From: Fennellomyces sp. T-0311
Lineage: Eukaryota; Mucoromycota; Mucoromycetes; Mucorales; Lichtheimiaceae
Reading direction: 5' to 3'
Length of the DNA stretch: 64,000 bases
Assembly: GCA_025266875.1 (NCBI GenBank)
Contig: JALLLT010000005.1
Coordinates: forward strand, 186,001 to 250,000
Shown: piece after piece, positions 46,102-58,589 of the stretch
Layout of the letters: each line of letters opens with the position of its first letter
How positions within the stretch are numbered: the first letter of the stretch is position 1
The notes under the pieces: generated by a model
Database searches by the model: none
Seen by the model: the letters and a program-made list of their open reading frames with translations, nothing else
What the model was told of the DNA's origin: nothing
Program-made: the position numbers and the translations under genes

Positions 46102-46742
46102 TCGTACACCACGCTACTTATTTCCACTTTTACTTTCGTCGTTCATCATCTCTTATGCTTTTTCAGTCCGTTCCCTCCGATTACTCCATGCGGGGTGAAA
46201 AAGAAAAAAAAGTTCATCCGTCACCCCACACATACACACACACAACAAACATAACGCACGCTCACACATGAATGCCAGAACATTTGCTTTACATTTTCTA
46301 TGCATGATATACCACTTGTTGTAAATACCCCCCCTCTCCTTGTTCTTTGTTTTATGTAGTCGTTCCGCTTTCTTATTAGCAAAAAGAAAATATATACACT
46401 TTTTCTCACACAAAGAGATCCGGCAGACAATCGATCTATAAACATTTGATTCAGCGAAACAATTTTCATTATCCTCACCCGCCAACAGGGTTTGACCTTA
46501 TCAGAGCTTTGTGTGCGACAAACATTGCGAACTTTCTGAGCTAGGAGGGGGCACGGGCATCTTTGCGTAATGATTGGACAACACGCCCCAATATGCAAAT
46601 AGGTTATATCATGCAGAAGATAAAATATTTAGCAGCAAACGCAAGCGAGAAAAAAAGGGGGTGCTTTAAGAGGGAAGAAAGGGACAAAATGGTAGAAAGG
46701 AGTCTTGTTCACCTCATCTCTGCAACTACGTTTTAATATATA
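46102..46742. other. Intergenic region before the receptor gene
   Basis: Contains CA-rich microsatellite sequence (46221-46245) and no supported gene. A TTTTAATATATAATGG context surrounds the receptor ATG; a signal-peptide exon, if any, would have to lie here, but none was found. Confidence 0.4.
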
Positions 46743-49700
46743 ATGGCGCATCGTGCCATTGATGACGATGATACCAATATTTCCAACATTGGCAGTGTTT
46801 CGTACTTTCGTGATCAAGTCAATGACTACGAGTTCAGTGTCAGTCGGCGCAATGGAACCACCTTCATTTCCCCCCGATTTCCAACAATGGAGCAGCGCGT
46901 TGAACTCAAGATTGGCATTCTGTTGCCGTATCATCAAGAAAACAGTAAATGGACGCGCGAATTAACTCTCAGGTTGAACAGATTACGCCATAGCCGAAAG
47001 GGATAAATATTGACCCGGGTTCATTTAAACAGTGGTACTTCCGCGATCCGCATGGCCGCTGCCGAAATCAACGTGCAGCAATTGATTCCGGGGGCCTATA
47101 TCACACTGATCGAGAAAGATTCGTACCCGAAAGAACTCGAAGGACAAGATGCCATCACGCAAGCTGTTGTTGCGACTGTCTCACTTGTCCAACAGGGCGT
47201 TATTGGCGTCATAGGCGATATTTCATCGTCATGGACATCTTTATCTGCACTCATCACCAGTATGCTCGAGATACCTCAATGTTCATTTACGGCTGTTGCA
47301 GGTTAGAACTCTAATTCTTCTATTATTATTATTATTATTATCTGGGGGAAAACACAATGAACACTGTTATGAAATAGCATCCCTCTCCGATCGAATGCAA
47401 TATGGCCATTTTTTTCGAACCGTGCAGACACAGCTACTTTATGCTGATGCCGCACTTTCGTTTGTCACGAGTCAGGGGTGGCCAACATTGGGCATGATTT
47501 ACTCGAATGACGATTTTGGAAAACAACGCAAGTAAAAAAAAGAACAAAAAGACTAAAAAAAAAGTAACCAAAAGAAAAAACAAATAGTATCACAATACAT
47601 GATCATGAAGGCCAAAAGTCAAGGGGTACATATCAAGACTTATCAAGGCTTTTACAACGATAATGACCCAATCAGTCAAGTTTACAAGGACATTTTGGGA
47701 TTTCTTACGTCAGGTGTTCGCGTTATCGTTGTTGCCGCGCAAGGAGATGCACAACTAGCAGCACTTACTACTGCTGCGCATCTGGGATACATGGATATAA
47801 ACCATGTATGGATTTCACTTGGTCCCGTTGGGGATATAAAAGCATCCGTGGACCGCTTTAACAGCATCCTTGCTCGACGAGGCAACGGCGAACAGTTGCA
47901 GGATGAGGAGAATGTAGGCATGCAGGTCGTTGCGCAAAACAGTCTCGACAGCAATCGTACCCAAAATTGGATCTCCCCTGTGGATTACCTTGCGTGGACA
48001 ACAACAAAGACGCAGACCATTCCGTACGAGACGGCGTTCTCCGGCGGCATCTTTTCTTTCATGACCGGAAAAAATCTGACGGGTTATCCACCATACGATC
48101 AATTTGCAGATAAATGGACCCGCATGGATCCAGCAATGTATGCCTCTTTTATCTTGACGTTGCTTTTGCATAGAGAGACTCAATATATTCTAGATACCCC
48201 TATGCGGGACAATCCGAAATTGGCTCACATATAGGGTAACTCATGTCAACAACAAAACATTACAGTGCATAGCACTAAAACTGCAAACCTATTTTTCTTT
48301 CTTAGAATGGCGTATTCATGTATGATGACGATGGCACGAGGATTCAACCAATCCATTCATGGACTATCACCGAACTCTACTTTTGCACTGCAGCAGCTGG
48401 CTTCCGGAAGTATTGGCAGTTCTCTTGATCCCGGTAAATTCAATACCGGATACCAAGGACCAGACGGACCCATCTCCTTCAACCAAGATGGTGATCGAAC
48501 CACAGGGTACGTCAGAACAGAAAACCTGTTACAGGGATGGAGAGTTCACTTTTTGTTGCCCATGCGCCAGGAATTTCCGTGTGTACAATTTGCAAAAGGG
48601 TGTTAATGTCGAAATTGGCTCCATTTTTGCCGGCCAACTGAACCTGACTTTGCCACCCGTCTATTTTAACGGAGCAAGCATGGTGCCAACCGGATTACCC
48701 GAAAAAACATCCATCAATCCAGGTTATCATACTGCTATTTCTTTGATTATCGTAGCGTTCGCGTGCTTTGGCGTGTTCGTCGCGCTCTTTTCTGCCGCTT
48801 CAGTCATCATTTACAAGAAACATCACCAATCCATTGTTTCCACACCAATATCATGTCTCATCGAACTCATCGGGTTCATCCTTTTGTACATATCAGTATT
48901 TTTCTTTTCGGCCGATCGAACTCGACTCGACTGTTTTGTTATCCCCATCTCTTTCCATCTAGGTTATGCCTCGGTGCTAAGGTAAGGCCTTTTCTTTTCT
49001 TTAACAAAGAAAAGCCGGTGTATTCATCTTATTACCAAGCATTTAGTTGTCTCAGTATCAAACTTTACCATATCTACCAAGTACATAATAATATCTACCT
49101 GTCCGGACCATTGTTAGCCGATCGAAGGCTAATTCGTACCTGCTGCATTGGCTTACTTGTCGTCGTCGTAAGTTTATATATGCTTATTTTTTTTTTACTA
49201 AACTTATACTAATGCAAAATCTCCTGAAAAAAAAGATAATGCTGTTAATATGGTTACCTGTTTCAACTATTCAAACCGTGGATATTCCTGTATCAACCAA
49301 TGCATATTATACCCGATGCGACTACAACGCCGGGACACACCAAGTGCTTGTCGGTTTGATCACGTTGGTAGCGGCACTATTCTTAATCATTGCAACAATC
49401 ACTGCGATCAAAACACGTGGTGTACCCAGAAAGGCGCCTAAATATAGCGAGAGCAAATATATAAGCCTTGCTGTGTAGTAAGTCATCGTTACAGATTTGT
49501 GATCATTTGTAGCATGCATATTCATATAGATAAACGCGTAGTAATATATTTTTCGCATCATTGATTGGATTTATTGTATTCAAGACGGCCACAGCAGACT
49601 ATTTCACACGACACTACCTTTCGGCGGCGATGCTTGTTTGGGGAGCCACGGTGTCGCTTTTGGTACTATATCTTCCCAAATTGCATATGATCTACATCAA

Positions 49701-50495
49701 GGATAATCCTCATGCACGAAAATCACTTGGACGACTCTCCAATGCGAGCCAATTGCGATGGCAACGACCGGCTGTCGGCGGGGAGGTGATCAGTATCAAT
49801 CGAATGATCGCCAATACTGCAGGACCGTTTGTTTACAACCAGCACAGCAGCAGCAATACATCTCGACAGCGTGTTCATCAGCGACATCAACTTGTGACGG
49901 GGCCTCATATCGATGCAGAAGCCTACGAGTCGCGTATGCCTGTGCAAGTGGTGTATCGATACCTTCCACACATGGGAGCATGGGATATGAAGCACATTGT
50001 GCTGTTTCCGCGGGTTGGATACTTTTCGTTTGTTTCGGTAATGAGAAGGTTGTAGACTTTCAAAGAAGGAAAAAAGAACTAATGCGCATGAAATAGGAAA
50101 AATCACATAAGGGGCTTGTTTTCAATTACAAGGAAGCATCCATTGTGTCATCTTTGTCAGAGGCGTACATATTAAAAGTGCACGGGGTTGGACGGTCAGA
50201 TGTCTTGATCCAAGTGGCGCGACGCGAAGATCTGGAGATCTGGTACGATCGATTCAACCTGTGTTCAAGACTTCAGCATCATCACCATCAGCAGCAAGCG
50301 GTTTATAATTCGTCGGTGGATCTACCGCAGCAGCAGCTTGCACCTGCAGGTTTAAACAACACTACCGCCACAACAACCATGACGAGCTACTTGTCGGCGG
50401 ATCATGAGGAGATTGAACCGACGAAAAAGACGAACGGCGACTCTCCTTGGACGCTGGATGGTTGTCAGCGACAAGTGGGATCATCATCGCAATGA
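46743..50495 (+). CDS. Class C (GABA-B/metabotropic-like) G-protein-coupled receptor
   Basis: Eleven exons: 46743-46972, 47033-47301, 47378-47527, 47588-48137, 48194-48235, 48306-48506, 48571-48981, 49047-49167, 49236-49477, 49542-50037, 50097-50495, giving 1036 residues. Residues 50-520 are a periplasmic-binding-like ligand domain (KIGILLPYH, SAIRMAAAEIN, VIGVIGDISSSWT, GMIYSNDDFG, GDRTTGNFRVYNLQ). Seven hydrophobic helices follow at about 533-795 (7TM_3). The 240-residue tail has a PH-like segment (KGLVFNYKEASIVS ... ILKVHGVGRSDV, REDLEIWYDRF) and a Q/H-rich end. Expected role: plasma-membrane sensing of a small amino-acid-like ligand; ligand unknown. Intron 3 (47528-47587) has a GC donor (GCAAGT); a GT alternative breaks the frame. 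No signal peptide is visible at the chosen start, so the first exon may be incomplete. Confidence 0.87.
47323..47341 (+). repeat. TTA microsatellite in receptor intron 2
   Basis: Six ATT/TTA trinucleotides in the second intron of the receptor gene. Confidence 0.7.
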
Positions 50496-51340
50496 TGTAT
50501 AATTAATGATAATAATAAAAACATTACGCGCCATGCATGCTTCTTCATTATACAAGGAGGAGTCATGCACAGTTATAGAGAGTGTGTTGCGAGACTATTT
50601 TTATCATATTGACATGAACAAAAAAAAAGGAGACGCCAGCGGTATTGAACAAGTCGTCATAAAATACCGCGCTGAGCACCAAATAATAATCGATTGGAAT
50701 GTTGTTGAAGCAGAAGGCTCCTGTAAGAAAGGGGCTTTGGTCTATGCTGCGATGGATTCGTGCGGCCACTATAAGACGCTGGTTGCTATTCGACTGAGCA
50801 ACGAGTAGCGCTCTTTGCGCCAAAAGCGTATGCGGGGTGGATCAATTTCCATATAGCCTACGTGGAGGGAGAGGGAGCGGGGGTATAGTGAGCGACTGTG
50901 TAACAGGCGTCAACAAGATTCGGGTTTTGCGCACTGAATGTCAAATACAAGTGGTGCTATTTTCTAGGCGGTGTGGTTGAAATAGGGGCGGCGCACGTGC
51001 CACCCGGAACAGTAGCACCAAATTGGAAAGCACACCAAGCATATTGGTGTTTGGACCGTAGCAACAATAAGGATTGAGGGCGGTGGGACAACCCAAAGGA
51101 TTGGTTTACTGGAGAGGGGGTGCTGATCGGTTGTTTTTCCGGGAAAGGATCATTCTTTTCCAAGTCGAATAACCTTGGCTGATTGGGGTAGTAGTGATAG
51201 TGATACCCAGCTGGTCCATATCGAAATGGACTGGAATTCAGGAGTAACACACACAAGGAAAGAGATTAAAGACACTCTCGCCTCTCTCTCTCTCTCTCTC
51301 TCTTTCTTTCTTCATCTTCTGTCCGAATACACACCAACCA
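50496..51340. other. Intergenic region
   Basis: 3' side of the receptor gene and promoter of the 51341 gene. A 100-codon open stretch at 50506-50808 lies here but has no domain. A CT microsatellite (51279-51303) is 40 bp before ATG 51341. Confidence 0.4.
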
Positions 51341-51760
51341 ATGTGGATGCCCAAATCCAAATACCCTATGCCAGAGCACGACAAACAAGTGCCCGTGCTG
51401 CCGTCGTTTCATGCATTCTGTAAGACCGTTGAACAAACGCCCAACAAGAACCACATGCGGACCACATCGATGCCTATTCGCTTGCCGAGCCAGAGCGAAA
51501 AGGACCGTCTGTCGCTCGATGTCCTGCTCGACGCGATTGAACTGGATCAGCACATGTATGAGGCCTACGAACAGGAATGGTCCAAGAGCGCCATTCGTGC
51601 TGGTCAACGGAACGCTTACCGCCGAAGAAGGTCTAAATCCGCTCCTGGAGTTCCGCGTTGGCGAACCCCTTGTTCAACGAATAAGGCCCGCAATGTGAGT
51701 GTGCAGCAGATTGCCGAATCCATCGTTCAAAAGCATATCGAGTCGGCGAGGAAAAAGTAA
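51341..51760 (+). CDS. Hypothetical small basic protein, 139 aa
   Basis: Open frame from ATG 51341 to TAA 51760. It begins MWMPKSKYPMPEH and has two helical segments, LDVLLDAIELDQHMYEAYEQ and VSVQQIAESIVQKHIESAR, separated by a basic linker (RNAYRRRRSKSAPG). In the linker region a second plus-strand frame (LTAEEGLNPLLEF) also looks coding, so a small intron or a frameshift between about 51600 and 51690 is possible. No known domain. The pyrimidine-rich leader and clean ATG context favour a real gene. Confidence 0.5.
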   Translation: MWMPKSKYPMPEHDKQVPVLPSFHAFCKTVEQTPNKNHMRTTSMPIRLPSQSEKDRLSLDVLLDAIELDQHMYEAYEQEWSKSAIRAGQRNAYRRRRSKSAPGVPRWRTPCSTNKARNVSVQQIAESIVQKHIESARKK

Positions 51761-51803
51761 AAAAAAAAATGCCAAAAAAAGAAACTCTGTTCGTTGTATG
51801 CAT

Positions 51804-51832
51804 CACACACACACACACACACACACACACAC
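51804..51832 (+). repeat. CA dinucleotide microsatellite
   Basis: Fourteen CA units between the 51341 gene and the end of the PX gene. Confidence 0.9.
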
Positions 51833-51977
51833 CATATATCCATTCCCATCATTCTGTAAAAGCTCCTCTTTCTTTATTGTATTACTTATTCTGGCAAACC
51901 GTGAGGTACTCAAAGCATGTGGCTTCTCTTTTTATATATATATACGCATATCATGAATAAAACCAGCATATTTTTCC

Positions 51978-54492
51978 TTATGACCGCATCGTCTTGGCTA
52001 CATGGTTTGCAAAGATGGGGTATACTTTCGGCAACACCTGCAGGTTGGGCGGCTCGATAAGCATCTCATGCTCCGGCACTTCGTCATCCGAGTCGTCGTC
52101 GTCGTCCTCAAACTCAACTAAGTCGTCGATCAGCCCCATCATCTCGGTATTGTTGGGCAAAAAGTCGAATGCCTGCGCCTCGTCCTCCATCATCAGCTTT
52201 TGTCTTCTTCGCTTCATGTGCTGCTCCTTTCTCTTCCAATGGTAGTCGCATAATGCATCCACGTCCTTGCGCAGGACCGTCCTTTCGTCTGCAGTCAATG
52301 CCTCTGCAGCAATGGCTTCCAGATCGACTCGGTCCTTGATCCCCGTGGAAACCAGCGCAAACACCCGGTCCACGTATCCCAGCAACTCGTCGAACAGATG
52401 CGACTTGTCGTTGGCATGAACATTGTGCACAAACGTGTAGAACTGCTGCTCGTGTCGTTGGACCAATTGGATGAATGGTTGTGCGGTGTTGCGTGCGTCG
52501 ACCACGTTGACGGAATCAATGACGCCAATCAGGTCGTCGATGAACGCCGAGAGATGCTTGAACGATTCGCCAATGTTGGCTGCGCGGTACACCTCGGCCA
52601 GTGGTTCGTAGAAAAAGGCAAACATTTCTCGAAGCAGTTCCGCGGTCGACCCCTGGAACACGAGATCACCCAACAATTGATGCTCGCGTTGGCGCGCATA
52701 AAGCGTCCACAGGCGATGGATTTGATTCAGCAGTTCGGTGGCATCTTTCTTGGGGATCTGCGCATCCGTCAGCACGGGCTCAATGTCGGAGCTTCGAAGC
52801 ATGGTCAATGTTTCTTCTGTGGCATCGGTGCGTCGACTGTAAAGACGCTGCTTGAGTTGGGAATCGGGCATCGGCGTCACCACGGCATTCTTAACCTTGG
52901 TAACAAGCGCCGGAACGGCAATCTTGGCCTCCAAATCAGTAATATCCTGCTGGATTTCCTCGTCGCCGTCGCGCATGGTATTGACAATGATACGCTGGAG
53001 CAGACTTTTGCGGCCGAGAGGCTGAGCCAAGAACAGATCCAGCACGCCCTTGACCATGGTGAACGGGTTGGACAGCTTTAGGAGTTGTCCCACCGCACGG
53101 TAAGGCATCAGCATGTGCGTGCGTTTCAAGTTCGCAATATTCTCTGCTGATCTGTCAGATGACACAAACTGGGTATGCAACACAAACGCAAAGCTATTTG
53201 GATTTGTTTAGTTATGGCCCAACGACACACACACACACACACTTGCAAACTTACTTGATGCGACCCCATTCAAACGCCTTGCGCAAGGCATCGGGAAGAT
53301 CCTCGATCCGTTCGGTTGTTTTGATGATGTCAAACACCTGCATCAATCCACCCGGCTGAAGGATCTGTTTCTTGAGCATATCCAGCAGATCATTCAGCTC
53401 GGCCATCTTGCGATCCACCTCTTCCTTGAACTTGGTTTCCTCTGCAATGCGAGCTTGGTCGATCTGGTCGCGCCTGTCGGCGTCAGCCTTTTCATCCGCC
53501 GTCAGTGTGATGGGATCTTTGGTCAGGAACTTGCGGAAAGTATCGCTCTTTGCCAAGACCGGGTCTGTAGCCACTCTGTGCAAGAATGACCGTAATAGTA
53601 AACGGTCCTTTTCCCGATATAGCTGGTTGTTGGCATTGGAGTGCGACCGACGACGAAAGTGAGGTCGATGGAACGAGCCAGACGAGCCCAACAGGGACGA
53701 CGAAGACTTGCTTCGCTTTTCCTCGGCCGGCTTTTCCTCTTGCTCACCCTTTGCCTTTTCATACGATGGATCACTGGCCTTGCTGGGGACGTTGGGGACG
53801 TCCTCGGTAGGAAACTCGGTCTTTAGATTCTGCTGCAATTGGCGGAAATCACCGTGTCGCCGGGCAACAATATGCGGTTCATCCTGACCACTAATATTGG
53901 TCACCAGCACAAACTCTGCATGCGTCTTTTCACGCAAGGTACGCTTCTCGCTGACTTGACGCACGGTCACCACATTGATATGCAACCCATTGAACCCCAG
54001 CCATTCGAGATAATGATCCTCGTTTTCCAACAATGTCATATTCTTGTCCATAGATTCGGCCAACGCCTCGTCTTGTTCGTTCCGTCTGGCGTCCTTGACC
54101 GGGTGAATAGCCTGATCTTCGCCTTGGACGGTTTTGACTGCCGCACACAGAGCCACCGTAATCAGTTTCTCCATCTTGTACATGAGAACGCGACGTTGAG
54201 AAGCCCCGGTTTTGCGCGGCGAGTATGTGTCGAGTTTGACTTTGCTGAACTCTCTGACAAACTCTACGCAGTTCTCCATGAGTTTGTCCTTGTTGTTGCC
54301 GCGCTTCAACAGAGGAAACTCGAGGACAAACTCGCGAGCAATGTACCACAGGAATGGGTAGGTGTCTGGTTGTTCCTTGAATGTTTGAAGCTCGCGTGTA
54401 GGATCTCGTCGAATACGATCGAATTCGTCGAGTAATTCCAAGCGAATGAGCTCTCGTTTGTAGTAATGGAGCTCGGTAGGTGACAGTTCCAT
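51978..54492 (-). CDS. PXB / PX / DUF3818 protein (YPR097W-like)
   Basis: Two exons, 54492-53255 and 53151-51978, encode 803 residues. Residues 1-130 are the PX-associated domain (LSPTELHYYKRELIRLELL ... YIAREFVLEFPLLKRG); 160-330 the PX domain, with the phosphoinositide-binding region around HIVARRHGDFRQL and RLLLRSFLHR, interrupted by a long charged serine-rich insert (EKRSKSSSSLLGSSGS); the second half is the all-helical DUF3818 region (PYRAVGQLLKLSNPFTMVKG). This order matches budding-yeast YPR097W, linked to sterol/phosphoinositide membranes. The stop is preceded by an acidic DDDDDSDDE stretch. The intron carries a (CA)n tract at 53225-53242. It is the first of six tandem minus-strand genes. 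A TATA-like CTTAAATAGG lies 65 bp upstream of the ATG (54554-54563). Confidence 0.88.
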
Positions 54493-54888
54493 AGTTTGGG
54501 AAGAATGTGAAAAGGGAGGTTAAAAGGAATAAATGCTGTTGGCCTGACGGACACCTATTTAAGCGCCTCTCCCGTTCATTTCTTGCCTTTATGCCATTTA
54601 GCCTCGCTTATTGTTCTTCCGCTTAAGTGACAACACTCAGCTGCTGCCCTGGCTTATCTATATATATAGATATATGTAAGCTTACCCCCTTGCGCCCTTC
54701 CATCGGCATGAATGATCGACGCACACCCTTCTGCAGCATTCCTCGAGTTGTGCATAAGGCCGGTCCAGAAATGGTGCCGGCCATCGGGCTTGCTCGTACC
54801 ACATCAAGAAGTGCTTGGCATTAAATGCGCATACTTTACTCCGCAGCATCGCGGCTGTTTGGAACACACTACTATATACAAATTGCTA
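54493..54888. other. Intergenic region
   Basis: Promoter of the PX gene and 3' end of UBP2; a TATATATAGATATATG run lies at 54660-54675. No gene seen. Confidence 0.45.
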
Positions 54889-57800
54889 TTATAACGGGGT
54901 CTCGTCTACTGGCTCTTCGCGGATCGTCTGAACCAACGCATCTGCCTCTGAATCCTTGATGTACACGAGAAAATAGGGATTGGCAGTCGACCCGGTGGTA
55001 TTTTGGAATATTTCGGCCTCGTCGACCTTGGTCACTCGCGAGTCATTGTACTTCCACCACTGCTCCTGCTGATGGTTGTAGATGTATATCCAGTAATGGC
55101 CATAGTTGGCCTGGCCCTGATGAATAAACACCGCGTGGATACGGTACGCAAAGCTGTCCAGATCACTGTACTGTGTCCGGATCTTGCGCTGCAATTCGTG
55201 AATGTTGGCTTCGCAATGCGCGATTGTTTCCCGGGCTTCCCGTTCGTGTTCTCGTAAAAAGTCCAGCACCTGTGTGTATTTGGCCACACCATCCTCTTTA
55301 TCCTTCTGGTATTCTTCCAATATCGATGCCGTAGCTTCCAAGAGGGCAGGCACCGGCATAGGATAAGTCTACATTCGGGCATGTGAGTCGCGCTGGAGAC
55401 ACCCCGAGCTATCGCAAACTAACCTTGGTATCGGTGAGCTTGTGGATGGTTTGCTTATGGACGTCAAGTTCCTTGCGCCATGCAGATACTTGAATGCGAC
55501 GATCCGCCAGCTTATCGAAATTGCATTCGCAGTATCGATCCAGATAGATCATCTTGTCGAACTGCACAAAGGCATTGGATTTGTACACGTTGACGGTGGT
55601 TCGATCGAATTGTACGCGCTTATTGAAATCCGGATGTCAGCTTCTTGTTTATCCGGGAGAACGGAAAACCATTACCTGCACTTGGATTTGCAATATGGGA
55701 GGAAAATCAATGACTGCGACTTCGCGCGTAGCTCCTCGACCGCCGTGAAAGTTCTCCACCCGGTCAGCAAAGAAATACTCATCCAATCCATCGTACAAGT
55801 CTTTGCCCTCCGCTGCATCCACAATAACATGCATGAAGTCCTCTTCCTGGACTTTGGTCACTTGCTTTGCCGTCGTGGTGTCCTCGTACTTTAGGATTTG
55901 TCTCGCCTTGCCATAAAACAAATCTCGCACGATATCCTTAATTTGCTCACCGTTTTCCTTGGTTTCCAATGGCTTGAGCGCTGCTTCTACCAGATACATG
56001 ACGTTGCCCATGCATTCTACTCGTCGTGTTGATACCAAAAAATAAAGCCTGTTGTGCGCCGAGAAAGCACTTACCAGTGACATCTTGCTGCTTTCCAAAC
56101 ATCATATTGGCAGCACTGGGCCGCGGATCTCGCGGTGGAAGGGCCGGTGGTTTGTCTTGGGCCATGGGCTTTTTCTCATCTGCGCGACTTGGTGCTTCTT
56201 CCATAACAACATCTTCGTACGCAGGCGGTGCTTCATCCACGGGCACGTCCAAGTCAATCTTGATAACTTCGTCAACATCTTCATACTCGTTCCGGGGTTC
56301 TGCCACTTGGGTGGTCAGTGCTGGGTGAGGCTTGAATGGGTTGGGTGACGTCCTTTCCATCTTGGAAGGGGGTGTTTCCAATTCAGAGTCCATTTCTGTT
56401 GTTTCAGATGGCCCTTCCGTTGCTTCTTCCTCTGTCTTGAGCACCCCTTCCACATCCCTTGATGAACCTTCTCCGGATGCTGCTACTAACGGCGTTTCTG
56501 CTGCAACTGACAATGGTTCACCCTCCTCCTTGACAGATCCTTCTTTGAGCGGTCCTTCCTTGGCTGGTTCTTCTTTGGGCGGTTCCGTCTTGGCGGCATC
56601 ATCGATGCGACCATTCAGTAACGCCATGTAAGCGAGATCATACTCTGGAGAGATTGCACGCTCGGATGCACGTTCAAGGTTTTTGAATAGATCTCTTAGC
56701 AGATACACAACTGGGTACCGTATTAGCTTACATTAAACCGTTGAAAATACGGCAATAGACAATCTTACATTTCTTTGCTCTGCGTACTTCATCCTGGTCC
56801 ACTTGGATACCTCCGATCTTTTTGGGTTTCCAGTCTGGATCATCCTCGTTTTCCACATACTCATCCATATAAAGGATGGTGTCACGGAAAGGTGTCAACG
56901 TAAAGTAATACTTTTCGGGTTCTGTCAATCAGCCATCTCTCTTGACCTAATGCTTTCGCTTTACCTGGAGCAAACTGTTCAAATAGCAAGTGTTTCCAAT
57001 GTTGTTCAGTCCCACGGGTCTATAGGTCAACGTTAGCACAGCGCTGGCAGATGGCAATATACACACTACGTTTCGTTCACTGGGTCTTTTCCTGTGTTGA
57101 GCACAAGATCCAACAAAGCCTTGCTACCTCTCGCTTCGGCAATAGTTGACATTTTCAGCTTGTGCTCTGCCTGATGATTGGGCTCATCCGCCAATTTAAC
57201 CTCATAAACACCAGCCAATAAGCCGTCATCCACCTTGTCAGGCTCGGTGAATCCGAAATGACTGTAAGCATCTTTGACCTCCTTGTCACCGAGGCGACCT
57301 TGACTGCGTTCCATAGCAACCTCCGTGACCAACGTTTCAGAATTACGGCTCTCTGCCACGGAGACGAGACAATCCATGGCAGTACCAGCACTGTTTGGAT
57401 TTTCCTCGACCATCTTGCGATACAGCCACACGACAAGATCATCCATAGCACCTGGCACTGTTCCCAAAACCCGATACGCATCGATCACTGCCTCTTTCAA
57501 TGGTTGTGCGCTGACTGGTTCGAGGAAGTTGCTTGCGCCTGTTGCTGTTCGGGCGGCAAGCCTTGCTTCCCACACGCTGTCAACGGTGTTTCGAAACTGC
57601 TCGTTGATGCCAGTGGATGGCACCTCTTGACGGATTTCGTAGCATAGTGCCATCAGTTGACCATAACAATGGAAGAGTCGTTGGTGGTCTAATGCAGGAC
57701 CCTCCGTCGGACAGATAAATTGAAGCTTCTCGTCATCGAACGTGAAGCCAACGCTTTGTAGGATCATCTTGCTAAGTTTATACATAACTGTCAGCAAACC

Positions 57801-58424
57801 ATGGCTCACCCGTTGGAAAAAGCAGATATATGCTTACCTGGCTGGATCCAAGCCAAGACGTGATTGAAAGTTCTCGTTGCGTGCGTTGATGTTTTTGCGA
57901 GTGCCTAGGAGTAGACCGCGAACGTATGTCAGTAGCACCACCAGTGCTTCCACCACCGTGGGTCCACGTTCGCCTCGGACGGTTGCCACACTACTGCGAT
58001 AGATAGGTCGTTCTTCGGTGAGCTTTTGAAGCGCTGTGAGTGGAATCACAGGTGGCTCGGTGGACAATTCAACGGTGTATTGACAGCCGCAGCATTCAAA
58101 CGTGTTGTCAGTGCGATGAAAGTGATGCGTAGTGTATCCTGGAGCGCTGCAGCCATCGCGTAGGTTAATGGGGTTGGATTGAATGGTGATTGCCGTATGG
58201 CAGTTTACGCAAAGGAACCGGGAGCGAGTTTCGGGAGGAGCGTTTTCCTTTTCGTCATCAGTGGAAGGCTCCTGGAATTGGACAAGTGAATGCTCGCGAC
58301 ATTGGCCGTCGATCGCCAGATTGCGTTCAATGTACTCGACGACACCGCCTGGTGTATAGTAGTGTTCGTCTTGGCGTTGCTGCACGACACCTTCATAGAT
58401 CGGCGGAGCATCGTCTGCAGCCAT
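54889..58424 (-). CDS. UBP2: Ubiquitin-specific protease, Ubp2 (USP25/28) type
   Basis: Eight exons: 58424-57838, 57771-57070, 57019-56965, 56910-56769, 56710-56075, 56016-55676, 55618-55424, 55368-54889; 1045 residues. The Cys box PVGLNNIGNTCYLNSLLQ (C441) lies across a 55-bp exon; the His box ANYGHYWIYIYN (H977) and WWKYNDSRV (N994/D995) complete the catalytic triad. The long N-terminal part has a CxxC...CC zinc-like segment (CVNCHTAI, CCGCQYTV) and the repeat-containing Ubp2 region. The catalytic domain is split by an acidic, proline/glutamate-rich insert (about 530-720) and a coiled coil. Known role in yeast: cleaves K63-linked chains and counteracts Rsp5 with Rup1. Start ATG 58424 is chosen because the upstream extension begins with GTG. 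Only 165 bp separate it from the IMP dehydrogenase stop. Confidence 0.92.
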
Positions 58425-58589
58425 AACGTTTTCAAAGGAACACACGAGTTGGCCAAGGTTTGCATAAGCCGACGGGCAAGAAATTCTTTACTTTTTGCGT
58501 GTGAGAGAGAAAAACGTAGAGTGTATTTTGTAAGGTTTCTTTTGAAATGAGATGAATAAAGAATGCGCTATGTACAAAGAATAAGAGAA

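Noticed and set aside
50506..50808. 100-codon plus-strand frame after the receptor gene
   Set aside because: Begins 10 bp after the receptor stop in likely 3' UTR and shows no domain; cannot be supported.
57772..57837. Shorter 33-bp intron alternative in UBP2
   Set aside because: Keeps frame but is implausibly short; the 66-bp intron ending in AACTTAG gives a more natural join (LGLDPASKMILQSVGF).
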